This document shows positions 1 to 8,041 of a stretch of DNA of 64,000 bases, piece after piece (position 1 is the stretch's first letter; every line of letters begins with the position of its first letter). Source of the DNA: Prado023 sp963697345 (GTDB lineage Bacteria; Actinomycetota; Actinomycetes; S36-B12; CAIYMF01); NCBI GenBank assembly GCA_963697345.1, contig CAVONS010000008.1:434001-498000 (forward strand), given 5' to 3'. A program made the translations under genes and the position numbers. The notes below the pieces were generated by a model. That model made no database searches. It was not told the DNA's origin and was given only the letters and a program-made list of their open reading frames with translations.

Positions 1-1065
1 AGCTGTCACTGCTGCGGCACTTGTCGTACCAGGGGCTGCGTTCGCGAAGGGCGGCCCGGGTGGTGGCGGGGGCGGCGGCGGGGGCGGGGCGGTGGCGGTG
101 GCGGCAAGGGGGACCTCTACTCCGAGCTCGTCCCGCTGCTGAGGGATGAATTCGGGCTACCGATCATGAAGGACTTCACAACGGAGAAGTGCGTGCAGCC
201 CGTGTCCTACGCCCCCGCACCCGCGGACGTCGAGGTCGTCACCAACGATGTCAACGGACTTCAGGTCTGGCTGATCCCGCTGATGGGCGACTTGGAGATG
301 ACCGCGGAGGAGGCGGAGGAGGTGGAGGTCTGTGACCCGCAACCGGCATACATCGACGACCTCGTGGAGGTCCAGTTCGGCCGCCTGAGCGTGAGCCGAG
401 CACCGATGAAGGTGCTGGATGCCAGGCTGGCCGAGGCGATGGCTGCGCTCACCACGCCATGGGCCACCATCACGCTCGACCATGCAGGGCGCCTTGCCTT
501 CACCGTGGATGGTGTCGAGAAGACCATCGACGCACCATTGGAGAACCTGGCCCTGGACAAGCGGCTCCAGGAGTACGGCTTCCTCGCCGGCGTGGAGCTT
601 CCCAGCCCGATCGCAGGCTATGGCTTCCTCGACCATGCGGGGGCCTTCTTCGGTGCGGCGGCGGACAAGCCCGGCAAGATCACCGAGGACTCGATCCTCT
701 ACATGAATCCGGTGCTGCTCACCGCAAAGGACCTGGCCGTGCCGGTGATCTACGGTGATGGGGACGTCGGTCAGGACGGTGTGAGGTACGTCGACTACAG
801 CGGCTACACGTACAACCGTGCCCTCACGTACCCCGGGTGCGTCCAGGGGATCGCCCTCGACGAGAACAACCAGTCGATCCCCTTCAACAAGGACCTCATG
901 GACGTGGTCTTCGGCGGTAGCCAGTTCACCGGGAGCAACGTCAATGCATTCGCCACGCGCGCTGACGATGCACGCGCTGTGGGGACATGGGTGCACGACG
1001 CCATCGACGCCGGGATGTGGGTGCAGGAGGTCGATCGGCTCGGTGAGACGACGGTCTGCGAGTGA
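1..1065 (+). CDS. Secreted protein of unknown function, 5' partial, apparent frameshift in Gly-rich N-terminus
   Basis: I do not recognise this family. From base 2 the first frame reads like the end of a signal peptide (AVTAAALVVPGAAFA, with a likely cut after AFA) followed by Lys and a run of glycines. About 35 codons in, the reading continues in another frame as Gly-Gly-Lys-Gly-Asp-Leu-Tyr and stays open to the stop at 1063-1065. One missing base in the G/C-rich stretch 66-104 would join the two. An ATG at 166 would give a 299-aa product, but the Gly-rich lead and signal peptide argue that the gene begins upstream of the window. The body is acidic, with no transmembrane segment or known catalytic motif. 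It is followed by a strong hairpin at 1104-1148. Confidence 0.6.
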   Translation, partial: SCHCCGTCRTRGCVREGRPGWWRGRRRGRGGGGGGKGDLYSELVPLLRDEFGLPIMKDFTTEKCVQPVSYAPAPADVEVVTNDVNGLQVWLIPLMGDLEMTAEEAEEVEVCDPQPAYIDDLVEVQFGRLSVSRAPMKVLDARLAEAMAALTTPWATITLDHAGRLAFTVDGVEKTIDAPLENLALDKRLQEYGFLAGVELPSPIAGYGFLDHAGAFFGAAADKPGKITEDSILYMNPVLLTAKDLAVPVIYGDGDVGQDGVRYVDYSGYTYNRALTYPGCVQGIALDENNQSIPFNKDLMDVVFGGSQFTGSNVNAFATRADDARAVGTWVHDAIDAGMWVQEVDRLGETTVCE

Positions 1066-1103
1066 TGCCGTAGGTGACCTAGGGGAGTCTCACGAGCATC
1101 TGT

Positions 1104-1148
1104 GAGTGGTGTGGGGTTGTGCGGACGTGGCACAACCCCACACCACTC
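1104..1148. terminator. Perfect 19-bp inverted repeat, probable terminator
   Basis: Arms 1104-1122 and 1130-1148 are exact reverse complements around a 7-nt loop. The hairpin lies 38 bp after the stop of the secreted protein and 58 bp before the response regulator. There is no T-tract, which is usual for actinobacterial terminators. Confidence 0.75.
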
Positions 1149-1206
1149 GTGCCGGGAACCATCCGGCCGCTGCACGTCGCCGGGACATGAGTCGCACAAT
1201 GAGTAC

Positions 1207-1890
1207 ATGCAGACGGTTCTCGTGGTCGAGGACGAGGCAGACATCCGACACGTGCTGCGCCGCTATCTCGAGCGGGCCGGCTTCTCGGTGGTCACCGCGG
1301 CGACGGGATCCGAGGCCCTTCTCCTGGTTGAGCGGATGAGCCTCGACCTGGTCCTGCTGGATCTCGGGCTGCCCGACATCGATGGCTCGGAGGTGCTGAT
1401 CGAGGCCGCACCGAGGATCCCGATCATCGTGCTGACGGCTCGGTCCGCCGTCGACGACCGGATCGCCGGGCTGCGGATGGGCGCCGACGACTACGTGGTC
1501 AAGCCCTTCAGCCCGACGGAGGTGGTCCTGCGCGTGCAGGCAGTGCTGGGGCGGGGCGGCCGAGACAGGCTCGCCGAGGCCCTCAGGACCTTCGGCGGAG
1601 GTCGTTTCCGGATCGATGAGGTTGGCCATGTGGCCTCGATGGGCGGTCGTGAGCTCGCTCTGACGCCTCACGAGTGGGGTCTGCTGGTCGCGCTGGCCAG
1701 CGCTCCGGGGCGTGTCTTCTCTCGGCGGGAGCTCGTCGAGCGAGTGGGCGGGTACGCGTTCGACGGATACGAGCGGGCCATCGACACCCACGTCAAGAAC
1801 CTGCGCCACAAACTGGGCCCGGAGGGCCAGGATGTCATCGAGACCGTCGTCGGCTTCGGCTATCGGCTCGGGATCACCGCTGATGTCTGA
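1207..1890 (+). CDS. OmpR-family response regulator
   Basis: This 227-aa regulator is half of a two-component pair with the kinase that overlaps it by 8 bp. The receiver domain (1-115) has acidic residues Glu8-Asp9-Glu10, the likely phospho-acceptor Asp52 in LLDLGLPD, Thr77 and Lys99 (VVKPF). A winged-helix OmpR/PhoB DNA-binding domain follows (about 125-225), ending in the typical VIETVVGFGYRL. An upstream GTG at 1102 would add 35 residues running through the preceding hairpin, so I chose the ATG at 1207. A CACAAT box lies 6 nt before it. The osmoprotectant ABC genes that follow are plausible targets, but nothing in the sequence proves it. Confidence 0.93.
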   Translation: MQTVLVVEDEADIRHVLRRYLERAGFSVVTAATGSEALLLVERMSLDLVLLDLGLPDIDGSEVLIEAAPRIPIIVLTARSAVDDRIAGLRMGADDYVVKPFSPTEVVLRVQAVLGRGGRDRLAEALRTFGGGRFRIDEVGHVASMGGRELALTPHEWGLLVALASAPGRVFSRRELVERVGGYAFDGYERAIDTHVKNLRHKLGPEGQDVIETVVGFGYRLGITADV

Positions 1891-2965
1891 ACCCGCCCGG
1901 CTGGGCTCGCTCGGCCGTCGTCTGGCCTGGTCGTTCCTGCTCGTGTCCCTGATCTCCTTGGCGGTGCTCTTCGTCGGCACCGTCGTGCCGCACCTGCCCT
2001 CCGGCCATCTGGACCCGCACGATCCGGTGTCCCTGGGTTGGCTCCTCGTTGCAGCGGCCATCGCGGTGGGGACGGCGGCGCTGCTATCGCTCGGGATCGC
2101 TCGCCGGCTGATCAGGCCGGTGGATGGGTACATCGACACGGCCCGACGCTTCGCCGAGGGGGATCACTCCGCCCGTCCGGAGGACCTCGGCCCGCCGGAG
2201 TTCCACGAGTTGGCGAGGGCGCTCGTCGCGGCTGCCGACGAGGTGGAACGCTCGGAGTTGGCCCGGCAGCAGTTGACGGCCGACATCGCCCACGAGCTGC
2301 GGACGCCCCTCACAGCGCTCCAGGCAGGTCTCGAGGAACTCCGGGATGGCTTGATCCCAGCTGATCGGACGACTCTCTCCGCGCTCCACGATCAGGCCAG
2401 CCGATTGGGGCGCATCGTCAACGACCTCAGCGAACTCTCGGCAGCGGAATCGTCGGGGATCGAAGTGGATCTCGAGGATGTGGACCTCGCTGGCATGGCG
2501 GCGCTGGCCCTCGCCGCAGCCGAGGGATCCCTGCGGGCCGCCGGACTCACGATCGAGCGGGATCTCACCTCGGGTGTGCACGTGCTGGCGGACTCAGACC
2601 GCCTCCACCAGGTCGTGGGCAACCTGCTGGCGAACGCGGCTCTGTACTGCCATCCCGGCGACGTGGTCATCATGCGTGTGAGGGTGGGCGGGCCGGACGG
2701 TCTGTTGGAGGTCGCGGACACAGGGCCGGGCTTCCGCGCCGAGGAGATTCCCAACGTGTTCGATCGGGCGTGGCGCGGTCGGACGGCGGGTGGGACCGCC
2801 GGCTCCGGGTTGGGCCTGCCCATCGTGCGCGCCCTCATCCGGGCCCAGGGTGGGACGGTGACGCTCGACTCATCCGAGGGACGCGGTGCCACGTTCACCA
2901 TCCGTCTGCCGCTGGTGTCCGGCAATGAGGCCAGCCCGAGTGCCACCGCGCAGCACGTCATCTAG
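1883..2965 (+). CDS. Membrane sensor histidine kinase
   Basis: The 360-aa kinase pairs with the upstream regulator; its ATG at 1883 lies inside the regulator's last codons. Two membrane helices (about 15-36 and 52-72) bracket a very short extracytoplasmic loop of about 15 residues, so it probably senses within the membrane or through a partner. A HAMP-like linker (about 72-124) is followed by the phospho-acceptor His137 in DIAHELRTPL. The ATPase domain shows the N box (NLLANAALY), G1 (DTGPGF) and G2 (GSGLGLPIV). The signal is unknown. The ABC importer starts 46 bp downstream on the same strand and could be co-transcribed. Confidence 0.93.
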   Translation: MSEPARLGSLGRRLAWSFLLVSLISLAVLFVGTVVPHLPSGHLDPHDPVSLGWLLVAAAIAVGTAALLSLGIARRLIRPVDGYIDTARRFAEGDHSARPEDLGPPEFHELARALVAAADEVERSELARQQLTADIAHELRTPLTALQAGLEELRDGLIPADRTTLSALHDQASRLGRIVNDLSELSAAESSGIEVDLEDVDLAGMAALALAAAEGSLRAAGLTIERDLTSGVHVLADSDRLHQVVGNLLANAALYCHPGDVVIMRVRVGGPDGLLEVADTGPGFRAEEIPNVFDRAWRGRTAGGTAGSGLGLPIVRALIRAQGGTVTLDSSEGRGATFTIRLPLVSGNEASPSATAQHVI

Positions 2966-3011
2966 GCTCGTTCGGATCGTGGCTCGCCCGAGCGTGCGGT
3001 GGGGAGGACCC

Positions 3012-3983
3012 ATGACCGAGGCCCCGGCCATCAGCCTGCATGACGTCGCCAAGACCTACCCGGATGGCACCGTGGCTGTGCACCAGCTGTCGTTCGACGT
3101 GCCCAGGGGCAGGATTGCGGCTCTGGTGGGCCCCTCGGGATGCGGCAAGACGACGACCATGCGGATGATCAACCGGCTGATCGAGGCGACATCCGGTGAG
3201 ATCCGGATCAACGGTTCGAACATCCTTGACGCGGACCCGGTGGAGCTGCGGCGCAGCATCGGCTACGTGATCCAGCAGGTCGGCCTGTTCCCGCACCGGA
3301 CGATTGCTGAGAACGTGGCGACGGTCTGTGAGCTCAACGGCTGGGACTCCGCGCGGACCGCCACCCGCGTGGACGAGATGCTGGATCTCGTGGGACTCGA
3401 TCCCTCGATCTACGGGGCACGTTTCCCACACCAGCTCTCCGGCGGCCAGCGGCAGCGCGTCGGCGTGGCCAGGGCGTTGGCTGCTGACCCTCCGGTCGTG
3501 CTGATGGATGAACCCTTCGGCGCGGTGGATCCCGTGGCCCGTGCCCGCCTCCAGGAGCAGTTCTTCGCCCTTCAGCGCCAGCTGGGCACAACTGTCGTGC
3601 TCGTGACACACGACATCGACGAGGCGGTGCTGCTCGGCGATCGCCTGGCTGTGATGCGGGAGGGGGGCTATCTCGACCAGTTCGCCGAGCCGGGGATCAT
3701 CCTCGGCGAGCCGGCGACGCAGTTCGTCGGGGAGTTCGTGGGTTCGGACCGCACGATCAAGCGACTGGCGCTGACCTCGATCGACGTCGAGGCCCTCGGT
3801 GCACCTCGCGATGAACCCGGACTGCCCCGCATCGATGTGACCACGAGGCTGCGGGAGGCCCTCGTGGCGCTGCTCGAGTCCCCGGACGGCCATGTCCTGG
3901 TGACCCGGGACGGGTCGGCCCTGGGGACCCTGTCGATGGCCGACGTGCACCGCGCGATGGTGGCTGAGGACCCCGCCGCGTGA
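3012..3983 (+). CDS. Quaternary-amine (ProV/OpuCA-type) ABC transporter ATP-binding protein
   Basis: This 323-aa ATPase energises an importer of the glycine betaine/choline family. Walker A is GPSGCGKT (40-47), the Q-loop lies in YVIQQVGLFPH, the signature is LSGGQRQRV, Walker B is VVLMDEPF and the H-loop is VTHDIDEA. After the core, residues about 250-320 resemble a single CBS-like half rather than the two CBS domains of classical OpuCA. The ATG at 3012 has GGGGAGGA just upstream. The stop overlaps the GTG of the permease gene by 4 bp, so the three transport genes form one operon. Substrate cannot be read from the ATPase. Confidence 0.9.
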   Translation: MTEAPAISLHDVAKTYPDGTVAVHQLSFDVPRGRIAALVGPSGCGKTTTMRMINRLIEATSGEIRINGSNILDADPVELRRSIGYVIQQVGLFPHRTIAENVATVCELNGWDSARTATRVDEMLDLVGLDPSIYGARFPHQLSGGQRQRVGVARALAADPPVVLMDEPFGAVDPVARARLQEQFFALQRQLGTTVVLVTHDIDEAVLLGDRLAVMREGGYLDQFAEPGIILGEPATQFVGEFVGSDRTIKRLALTSIDVEALGAPRDEPGLPRIDVTTRLREALVALLESPDGHVLVTRDGSALGTLSMADVHRAMVAEDPAA

Positions 3984-4636
3984 GCTCGGAGAACCCGTGG
4001 CTGAGCTGGACCTACGTCCAGGAGCACTGGCAGGAGCTGCTGACGGTGGGCCTCGAGCACCTGGGCATCACGCTCTCGGCCATGGCCCTCGCCTGCGCCG
4101 TGGCCGTCCCCCTGGCGCTGCTGGCGCGCCGGCGCCCGGGGATGGCCGGGTCCATCATCGGCCTGTCCGGCGTCCTCTACACGATTCCCTCCCTGGCCCT
4201 GATCTCGGTGCTCTGGCCGGTGTTCGGCCTCTCCCCGATGACCGTCGTGATCGCTCTGGCCGTCTACGCGCTGCTCGTGATGGTCCGCTCCATCCTGGTG
4301 GGACTCTCGGAGGTCCCGACGGCCTCCGTCGACGCTGCCGTCGGCATGGGGATGGCTGATCGGGATCTGCTCTGGCGTGTCCAGGCTCCACTGGCCCTGC
4401 CGACCATCCTTGCTGGACTGCGCATCGCGACGGTCTCGACCGTGGGCATGGTGACAGTCGGCGCACTGGTGGGCTACGGCGGCTACGGGTCGATGATCCT
4501 GGCCGGTCTCTACGAGAACAGCTACCACGCCAAGATCGCCACGGCCACGATCTGCGTCGTCCTGCTCGCCCTGGTCCTCGATGCGCTGCTGCTCCTCCTG
4601 GAGCACCGGACCACCCCGTGGGCAAGGGGCCGCTGA
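3980..4636 (+). CDS. ABC permease, ProW/OpuCB type
   Basis: A 218-aa inner-membrane permease with about five to six hydrophobic helices. The cytoplasmic loop that docks to the ATPase is DAAVGMGMADRDLLWRVQAPLALP, matching the conserved EAA-type region of the OpuC/ProW family. The GTG start overlaps the ATPase stop (GTGA), and the next gene begins 1 bp after this stop. A second permease domain lies in the next gene, so the channel is probably a heterodimer of this protein and the N-terminal half of its neighbour. Confidence 0.88.
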   Translation: MSSENPWLSWTYVQEHWQELLTVGLEHLGITLSAMALACAVAVPLALLARRRPGMAGSIIGLSGVLYTIPSLALISVLWPVFGLSPMTVVIALAVYALLVMVRSILVGLSEVPTASVDAAVGMGMADRDLLWRVQAPLALPTILAGLRIATVSTVGMVTVGALVGYGGYGSMILAGLYENSYHAKIATATICVVLLALVLDALLLLLEHRTTPWARGR

Positions 4637-4637
4637 C

Positions 4638-6290
4638 ATGGGCGTCCTGCAGTGGTTGACCGACGCGGCGAACTGGACGGGGCCGGATGGTGTTCCGGCC
4701 CGCACGCTCGAGCACCTGGTGATCGCCGGGCTGGCGATGGCGCTGGGCATGCTTGTCGCGCTGCCACTCGGTGTGTGGCTGGGCCACACCAGGCGGGCTG
4801 CCTTCCTCACCACCTCCATCGGCAACCTGGGGCGTGCGATCCCGACGCTGGCGCTCCTGGTGATCCTCGCCTCCATCCCGCAGATCGGGGTGGGCGATCT
4901 GGCAGCTGTGCTCGCCCTGGCGCTCTTTGCGATCCCGCCGATGCTCACCTCGACCTACGTCGGGGTACGCGATGTCGATCCCGGCGTCCACGACGCCGCC
5001 CGCGGGATGGGGATGACCGGGGGACAGGTCCTGCGCGGGGTCGAGCTGCCCCTGGCTGCGCCGTCGATGCTGTCGGGTGTCCGGACGTCGCTGGTGCAGG
5101 TCGTGGCCACGGTGGCGCTCGCGGCGCTGGTCGGCTCCGGGGGCCTGGGCCGCTATGTGGTCGACGGATTCGCCCGACAGGATTCGACCCTTGTCCTCGT
5201 GGGCGCCCTGCTCGTGTCGGTCCTGGCGCTGGGCACCGACTGGGTCGCTGGGCGCACAACCCGCTCCCTGACTCCGGCGGGGGCGGGCCAGCCCGCGGAG
5301 TCCGGAGCCCCGGAACTGGTCGTGGCGCGGGTGGAGGGCGCCTCGACGCGGCCCAGCGGCGCGGTGGCGATCCGCTGGGCAGGGGCCTATGTCCTGCTGG
5401 GAGCAGTCATCGCCGGGGGCCTGCTCATGGCTGGTGGGCGGGGCAACGCCGAGGACCTGCGCATCGCGGCGTTCAACTTCGGTGAGTCGAAGATCATGGC
5501 CTCTCTCTACCAGGGGATGCTGGAGGAGGCCGGGGTCACGGTGGAGGTCTCCGAGCTCAGCAGTCGGGAGGTCATCGCTCCCGCGCTGCAGGAGGGTGCC
5601 GTCGACATCGTTCCTGAGTACCTGGGGACCTACACCGAGTTCCTCAACAAGCAGGTCAACGGCCCGGAGGCGCCCCCGGTGGCCAACTCCAACGTGGAGC
5701 AGACCCTGGCAGCCGGCCGGCGGCTGAGCGAACCGCTCGGGGTGGCCCTGGCAGAGCCGGCGCTGGCCGCTGATCAGAACGCATTCGCCGTCACCCGGGA
5801 GTTCGCCGAGGAGCACGGCCTGGTCACGGTGTCCGACCTCGCGGCGCTGTCCCAATCCCAGCCCCTCGTGCTCGGTGGCCCTCCGGAGTGCCCCACCAGG
5901 CCCTTCTGCCAGCCGGGCCTCGAGGAGGTCTATGGCGCACAGATCGAGGAGTTCGTGTCCCTGGATGCCGGTGGCCCTTTGACCAAGCAGGCACTTGCGC
6001 AGGGGGCGATCGAGGTCGGACTGGTCTTCTCCTCCGATGGTGGTGTGTCAGCACTGGACCTCGTGGTGCTGGCGGACGACAGGAACCTGCAGACGGTCGA
6101 CAACCTCGTGCCGGCACTGTCCGAGCGGGCTGCGACCCCCGGCGTGATCGCGGCCCTGGACAGGCTCGCAGCCACCTTGACCACCGACGACCTGATCGAG
6201 CTCAACCGGCAGGTCGACATCGAGCGCGAGGATCCTGCTCAGGTCGCCCGCGCCTACCTCGTGGACAAGGACCTGGTCAGCGCGCCCTGA
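4638..6290 (+). CDS. Fused ABC permease and substrate-binding protein (OpuC/EgtU-like)
   Basis: This 550-aa protein joins two functions normally on separate chains. Residues 1-210 are a ProW-type permease (docking loop DAARGMGMTGGQVLRGVELPLAAP). A linker and an extra membrane segment (about 249-268) anchor a C-terminal periplasmic-type binding domain (about 272-550) with the OpuAC/ProX pattern: LRIAAFNFGESKIMASLYQGMLEEAG and VDIVPEYLGTYTEF. Such fusions are known in betaine/carnitine (BilE) and ergothioneine (EgtU) importers. Here a separate permease precedes it, so the complex would be ATPase + permease + permease-SBP. The ATG at 4638 was chosen because it starts the first helix and follows the upstream stop directly. 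Confidence 0.88.
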   Translation: MGVLQWLTDAANWTGPDGVPARTLEHLVIAGLAMALGMLVALPLGVWLGHTRRAAFLTTSIGNLGRAIPTLALLVILASIPQIGVGDLAAVLALALFAIPPMLTSTYVGVRDVDPGVHDAARGMGMTGGQVLRGVELPLAAPSMLSGVRTSLVQVVATVALAALVGSGGLGRYVVDGFARQDSTLVLVGALLVSVLALGTDWVAGRTTRSLTPAGAGQPAESGAPELVVARVEGASTRPSGAVAIRWAGAYVLLGAVIAGGLLMAGGRGNAEDLRIAAFNFGESKIMASLYQGMLEEAGVTVEVSELSSREVIAPALQEGAVDIVPEYLGTYTEFLNKQVNGPEAPPVANSNVEQTLAAGRRLSEPLGVALAEPALAADQNAFAVTREFAEEHGLVTVSDLAALSQSQPLVLGGPPECPTRPFCQPGLEEVYGAQIEEFVSLDAGGPLTKQALAQGAIEVGLVFSSDGGVSALDLVVLADDRNLQTVDNLVPALSERAATPGVIAALDRLAATLTTDDLIELNRQVDIEREDPAQVARAYLVDKDLVSAP

Positions 6291-6310
6291 CGTCCCGCCG
6301 CGCTGGTGCG

Positions 6311-6316
6311 TAGGGT
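6311..6316 (+). promoter_or_regulatory. TAGGGT -10 box, leaderless prmC
   Basis: TAGGGT is followed by 6 nt and then the GTG at 6323, so transcription would begin at the start codon. There is no Shine-Dalgarno sequence. Confidence 0.55.
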
Positions 6317-6322
6317 GCACCG

Positions 6323-7309
6323 GTGACGTCGACGCGTGAGGTGCTGGCTGCTGCGGCTGCCGAGCTCCGCGCTGCCGGGGTTCCCACTCCAGAGGTGGAT
6401 GCAGAGCTGCTGCTGGCCCACGTCACCGGACGACCGCGGGCGCTGCTGCGGCTGTCCGGCAGCGAGGTCCCCGATGACAGGCGCATGGTGCTCGATGATC
6501 TCATCGCGGCTCGTGCGGCGCGGATCCCGCTGCAGCACCTCACGGGGCGCGCACCCTTCCGGCACCTGGAGCTCCAGGTCGGGCCGGGGGTCTTCATCCC
6601 GCGCCCCGAGACTGAGTTGATGGTGGACCAGGTGCTCACGTTCGCCAGCCAGATCGGGTTGAGCCCTCCTCCGGAGGGACCCGCCGGGATGGGCGGCCGG
6701 CTGCGTGTTGTCGACCTGTGCACCGGGTCCGCGGCGCTGGCGCTGTCCATCGCGATCGAGATCCCGGGCAGTCATGTCACCGCCGTGGAGCTGTCCGAGA
6801 CGGCGGCCCAGTGGGCCATCACCAACGTCGATGAACACGCCGGCCAGCTCGCGGCTGTGGGCAGCGCGGTCGAGGTGATCACAGCGGACGCCACCCGCGT
6901 GGCGGACCCGGATGGCCAGCTGGCCGGGCAGTGCGGTCTCGTCGACGTCGTGGTCACCAATCCGCCCTACGTCCCGCGTGGAGCGGTCCCGCGTGAGCCC
7001 GAGGTCCGTGATCATGACCCGGGCCTGGCCCTGTACGGCGGTGTGGACGGGCTCGAGGTGATCCGCCCGCTCGCGCAGCAGGCCGCGCTCCTGCTGCGCC
7101 CGGCCGGCCTGCTTCTCATCGAACACGCCGATCTCCAGGGGGAGGACGCCGGGACCTCCGGTGTCCCCTGCGTGCTGCGGGCCCAGACGGAGGCGACGCC
7201 GGGCGAGGACGGCACCAGCGCCTGGCAGGACGTAGCCGACCACGCGGATCTGGCCGGGCGGCCCAGGCACACCTCCGCGATCCGCCGCCCGAGGCAGGTG
7301 CAGCCATGA
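6323..7309 (+). CDS. prmC: Peptide chain release factor N5-glutamine methyltransferase
   Basis: PrmC (HemK) methylates the GGQ glutamine of release factors using S-adenosylmethionine. An N-terminal helical domain (1-85) leads to the Rossmann fold, with the SAM loop DLCTGSAAL (131-139) and the family hallmark NPPY (213-216). At 328 aa it is somewhat longer than usual; the excess is a Pro/Gly insert near 112-125 and a longer stretch near 275-300. Its normal partner prfA is not beside it, although in mycobacteria prfA, prmC, a Sua5 gene and wecA are adjacent. The GTG start fits a leaderless transcript. Confidence 0.93.
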   Translation: MTSTREVLAAAAAELRAAGVPTPEVDAELLLAHVTGRPRALLRLSGSEVPDDRRMVLDDLIAARAARIPLQHLTGRAPFRHLELQVGPGVFIPRPETELMVDQVLTFASQIGLSPPPEGPAGMGGRLRVVDLCTGSAALALSIAIEIPGSHVTAVELSETAAQWAITNVDEHAGQLAAVGSAVEVITADATRVADPDGQLAGQCGLVDVVVTNPPYVPRGAVPREPEVRDHDPGLALYGGVDGLEVIRPLAQQAALLLRPAGLLLIEHADLQGEDAGTSGVPCVLRAQTEATPGEDGTSAWQDVADHADLAGRPRHTSAIRRPRQVQP

Positions 7310-7328
7310 GGCGGGGGAGGATGTCCCC

Positions 7329-7994
7329 GTGATGCACATCGACATCGGCACCCCCGCGGAGCGCGAGCGGGGCCTGGCCGCGGCCGCTGCGGCCCTGCGC
7401 CGCGGACAGCTGGTGGGCCTGCCCCTGGACACCGCCTACGGGATCGCTGCCGATGCCTTCAGCGAGCGGGGCACCCAGGCGCTGCGCGATGCCAAGGGCC
7501 GCGTGGACCTGTCCATCCCCGTGATGGTTCCCAGGGTCGCCACCGTGGCAGGCATCGCGGAGGTCAGCCCGGTGGCCAAGTCGCTGATGACCGGCTTCTG
7601 GCCCGGCCCGCTCACGATCGTGCTGCGTGCTCACGCGACGCTGGCATGGTCGCTCACGGACGCCGCGGGACGGATCGCCGTGCGGATGCCCCTGCACCCC
7701 TTGGCCCTCGAACTCCTCGACCGGACCGGGCCGCTGGGAGTCGTTGCTGCCGCGCCCGCGACCCAGCCAGGGGCCGCAACAGCGCAGGCTGCCTTCCCCG
7801 ACGACCTCGTCGGGCACCTCGACGTGCTGCTTGATGCCGGGGAGCTGCCCACGGGAGCGGCCTCGGCGGTGATCGATCTGACCGGGACCACGCCGGTCCT
7901 GATCCGGCCCGGACCCCTGGCCGTGGGTGACCTGCTCGAGGCCTGTCCTGATCTGGTCGTGCCGTCGGGCCGGACCAGCGAGTCCGGGACGTAG
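7329..7994 (+). CDS. L-threonylcarbamoyladenylate synthase (Sua5/YwlC/YrdC family)
   Basis: This enzyme makes threonylcarbamoyl-AMP for the t6A37 modification of ANN-decoding tRNAs. The 221-aa protein has the YrdC fold: RRGQLVGLPLDTAYGIAADAF near the N-terminus, the KGRVDLSIPVMV segment equivalent to the family KGRP..P motif, and GFWPGPLTIVL. The usual SAN segment is replaced by AAPATQ (near 140), which is unusual but sits in the right place. A GTG (7329) and an ATG (7332) are adjacent; either could be the start. A purine-rich GGGGGAGG lies upstream. It sits between prmC and glyA as part of the conserved run leading to the ATP synthase genes. Confidence 0.85.
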   Translation: MMHIDIGTPAERERGLAAAAAALRRGQLVGLPLDTAYGIAADAFSERGTQALRDAKGRVDLSIPVMVPRVATVAGIAEVSPVAKSLMTGFWPGPLTIVLRAHATLAWSLTDAAGRIAVRMPLHPLALELLDRTGPLGVVAAAPATQPGAATAQAAFPDDLVGHLDVLLDAGELPTGAASAVIDLTGTTPVLIRPGPLAVGDLLEACPDLVVPSGRTSESGT

Positions 7995-8041
7995 ACTCAG
8001 CCGCGTCCGGCGAACCCCCGATCGCGCCCTGGAGCCCGCCC

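Noticed and set aside
61..110. G-quadruplex or other structural element
   Set aside because: The G runs are explained by glycine codons of the secreted protein; no evidence of a separate function.
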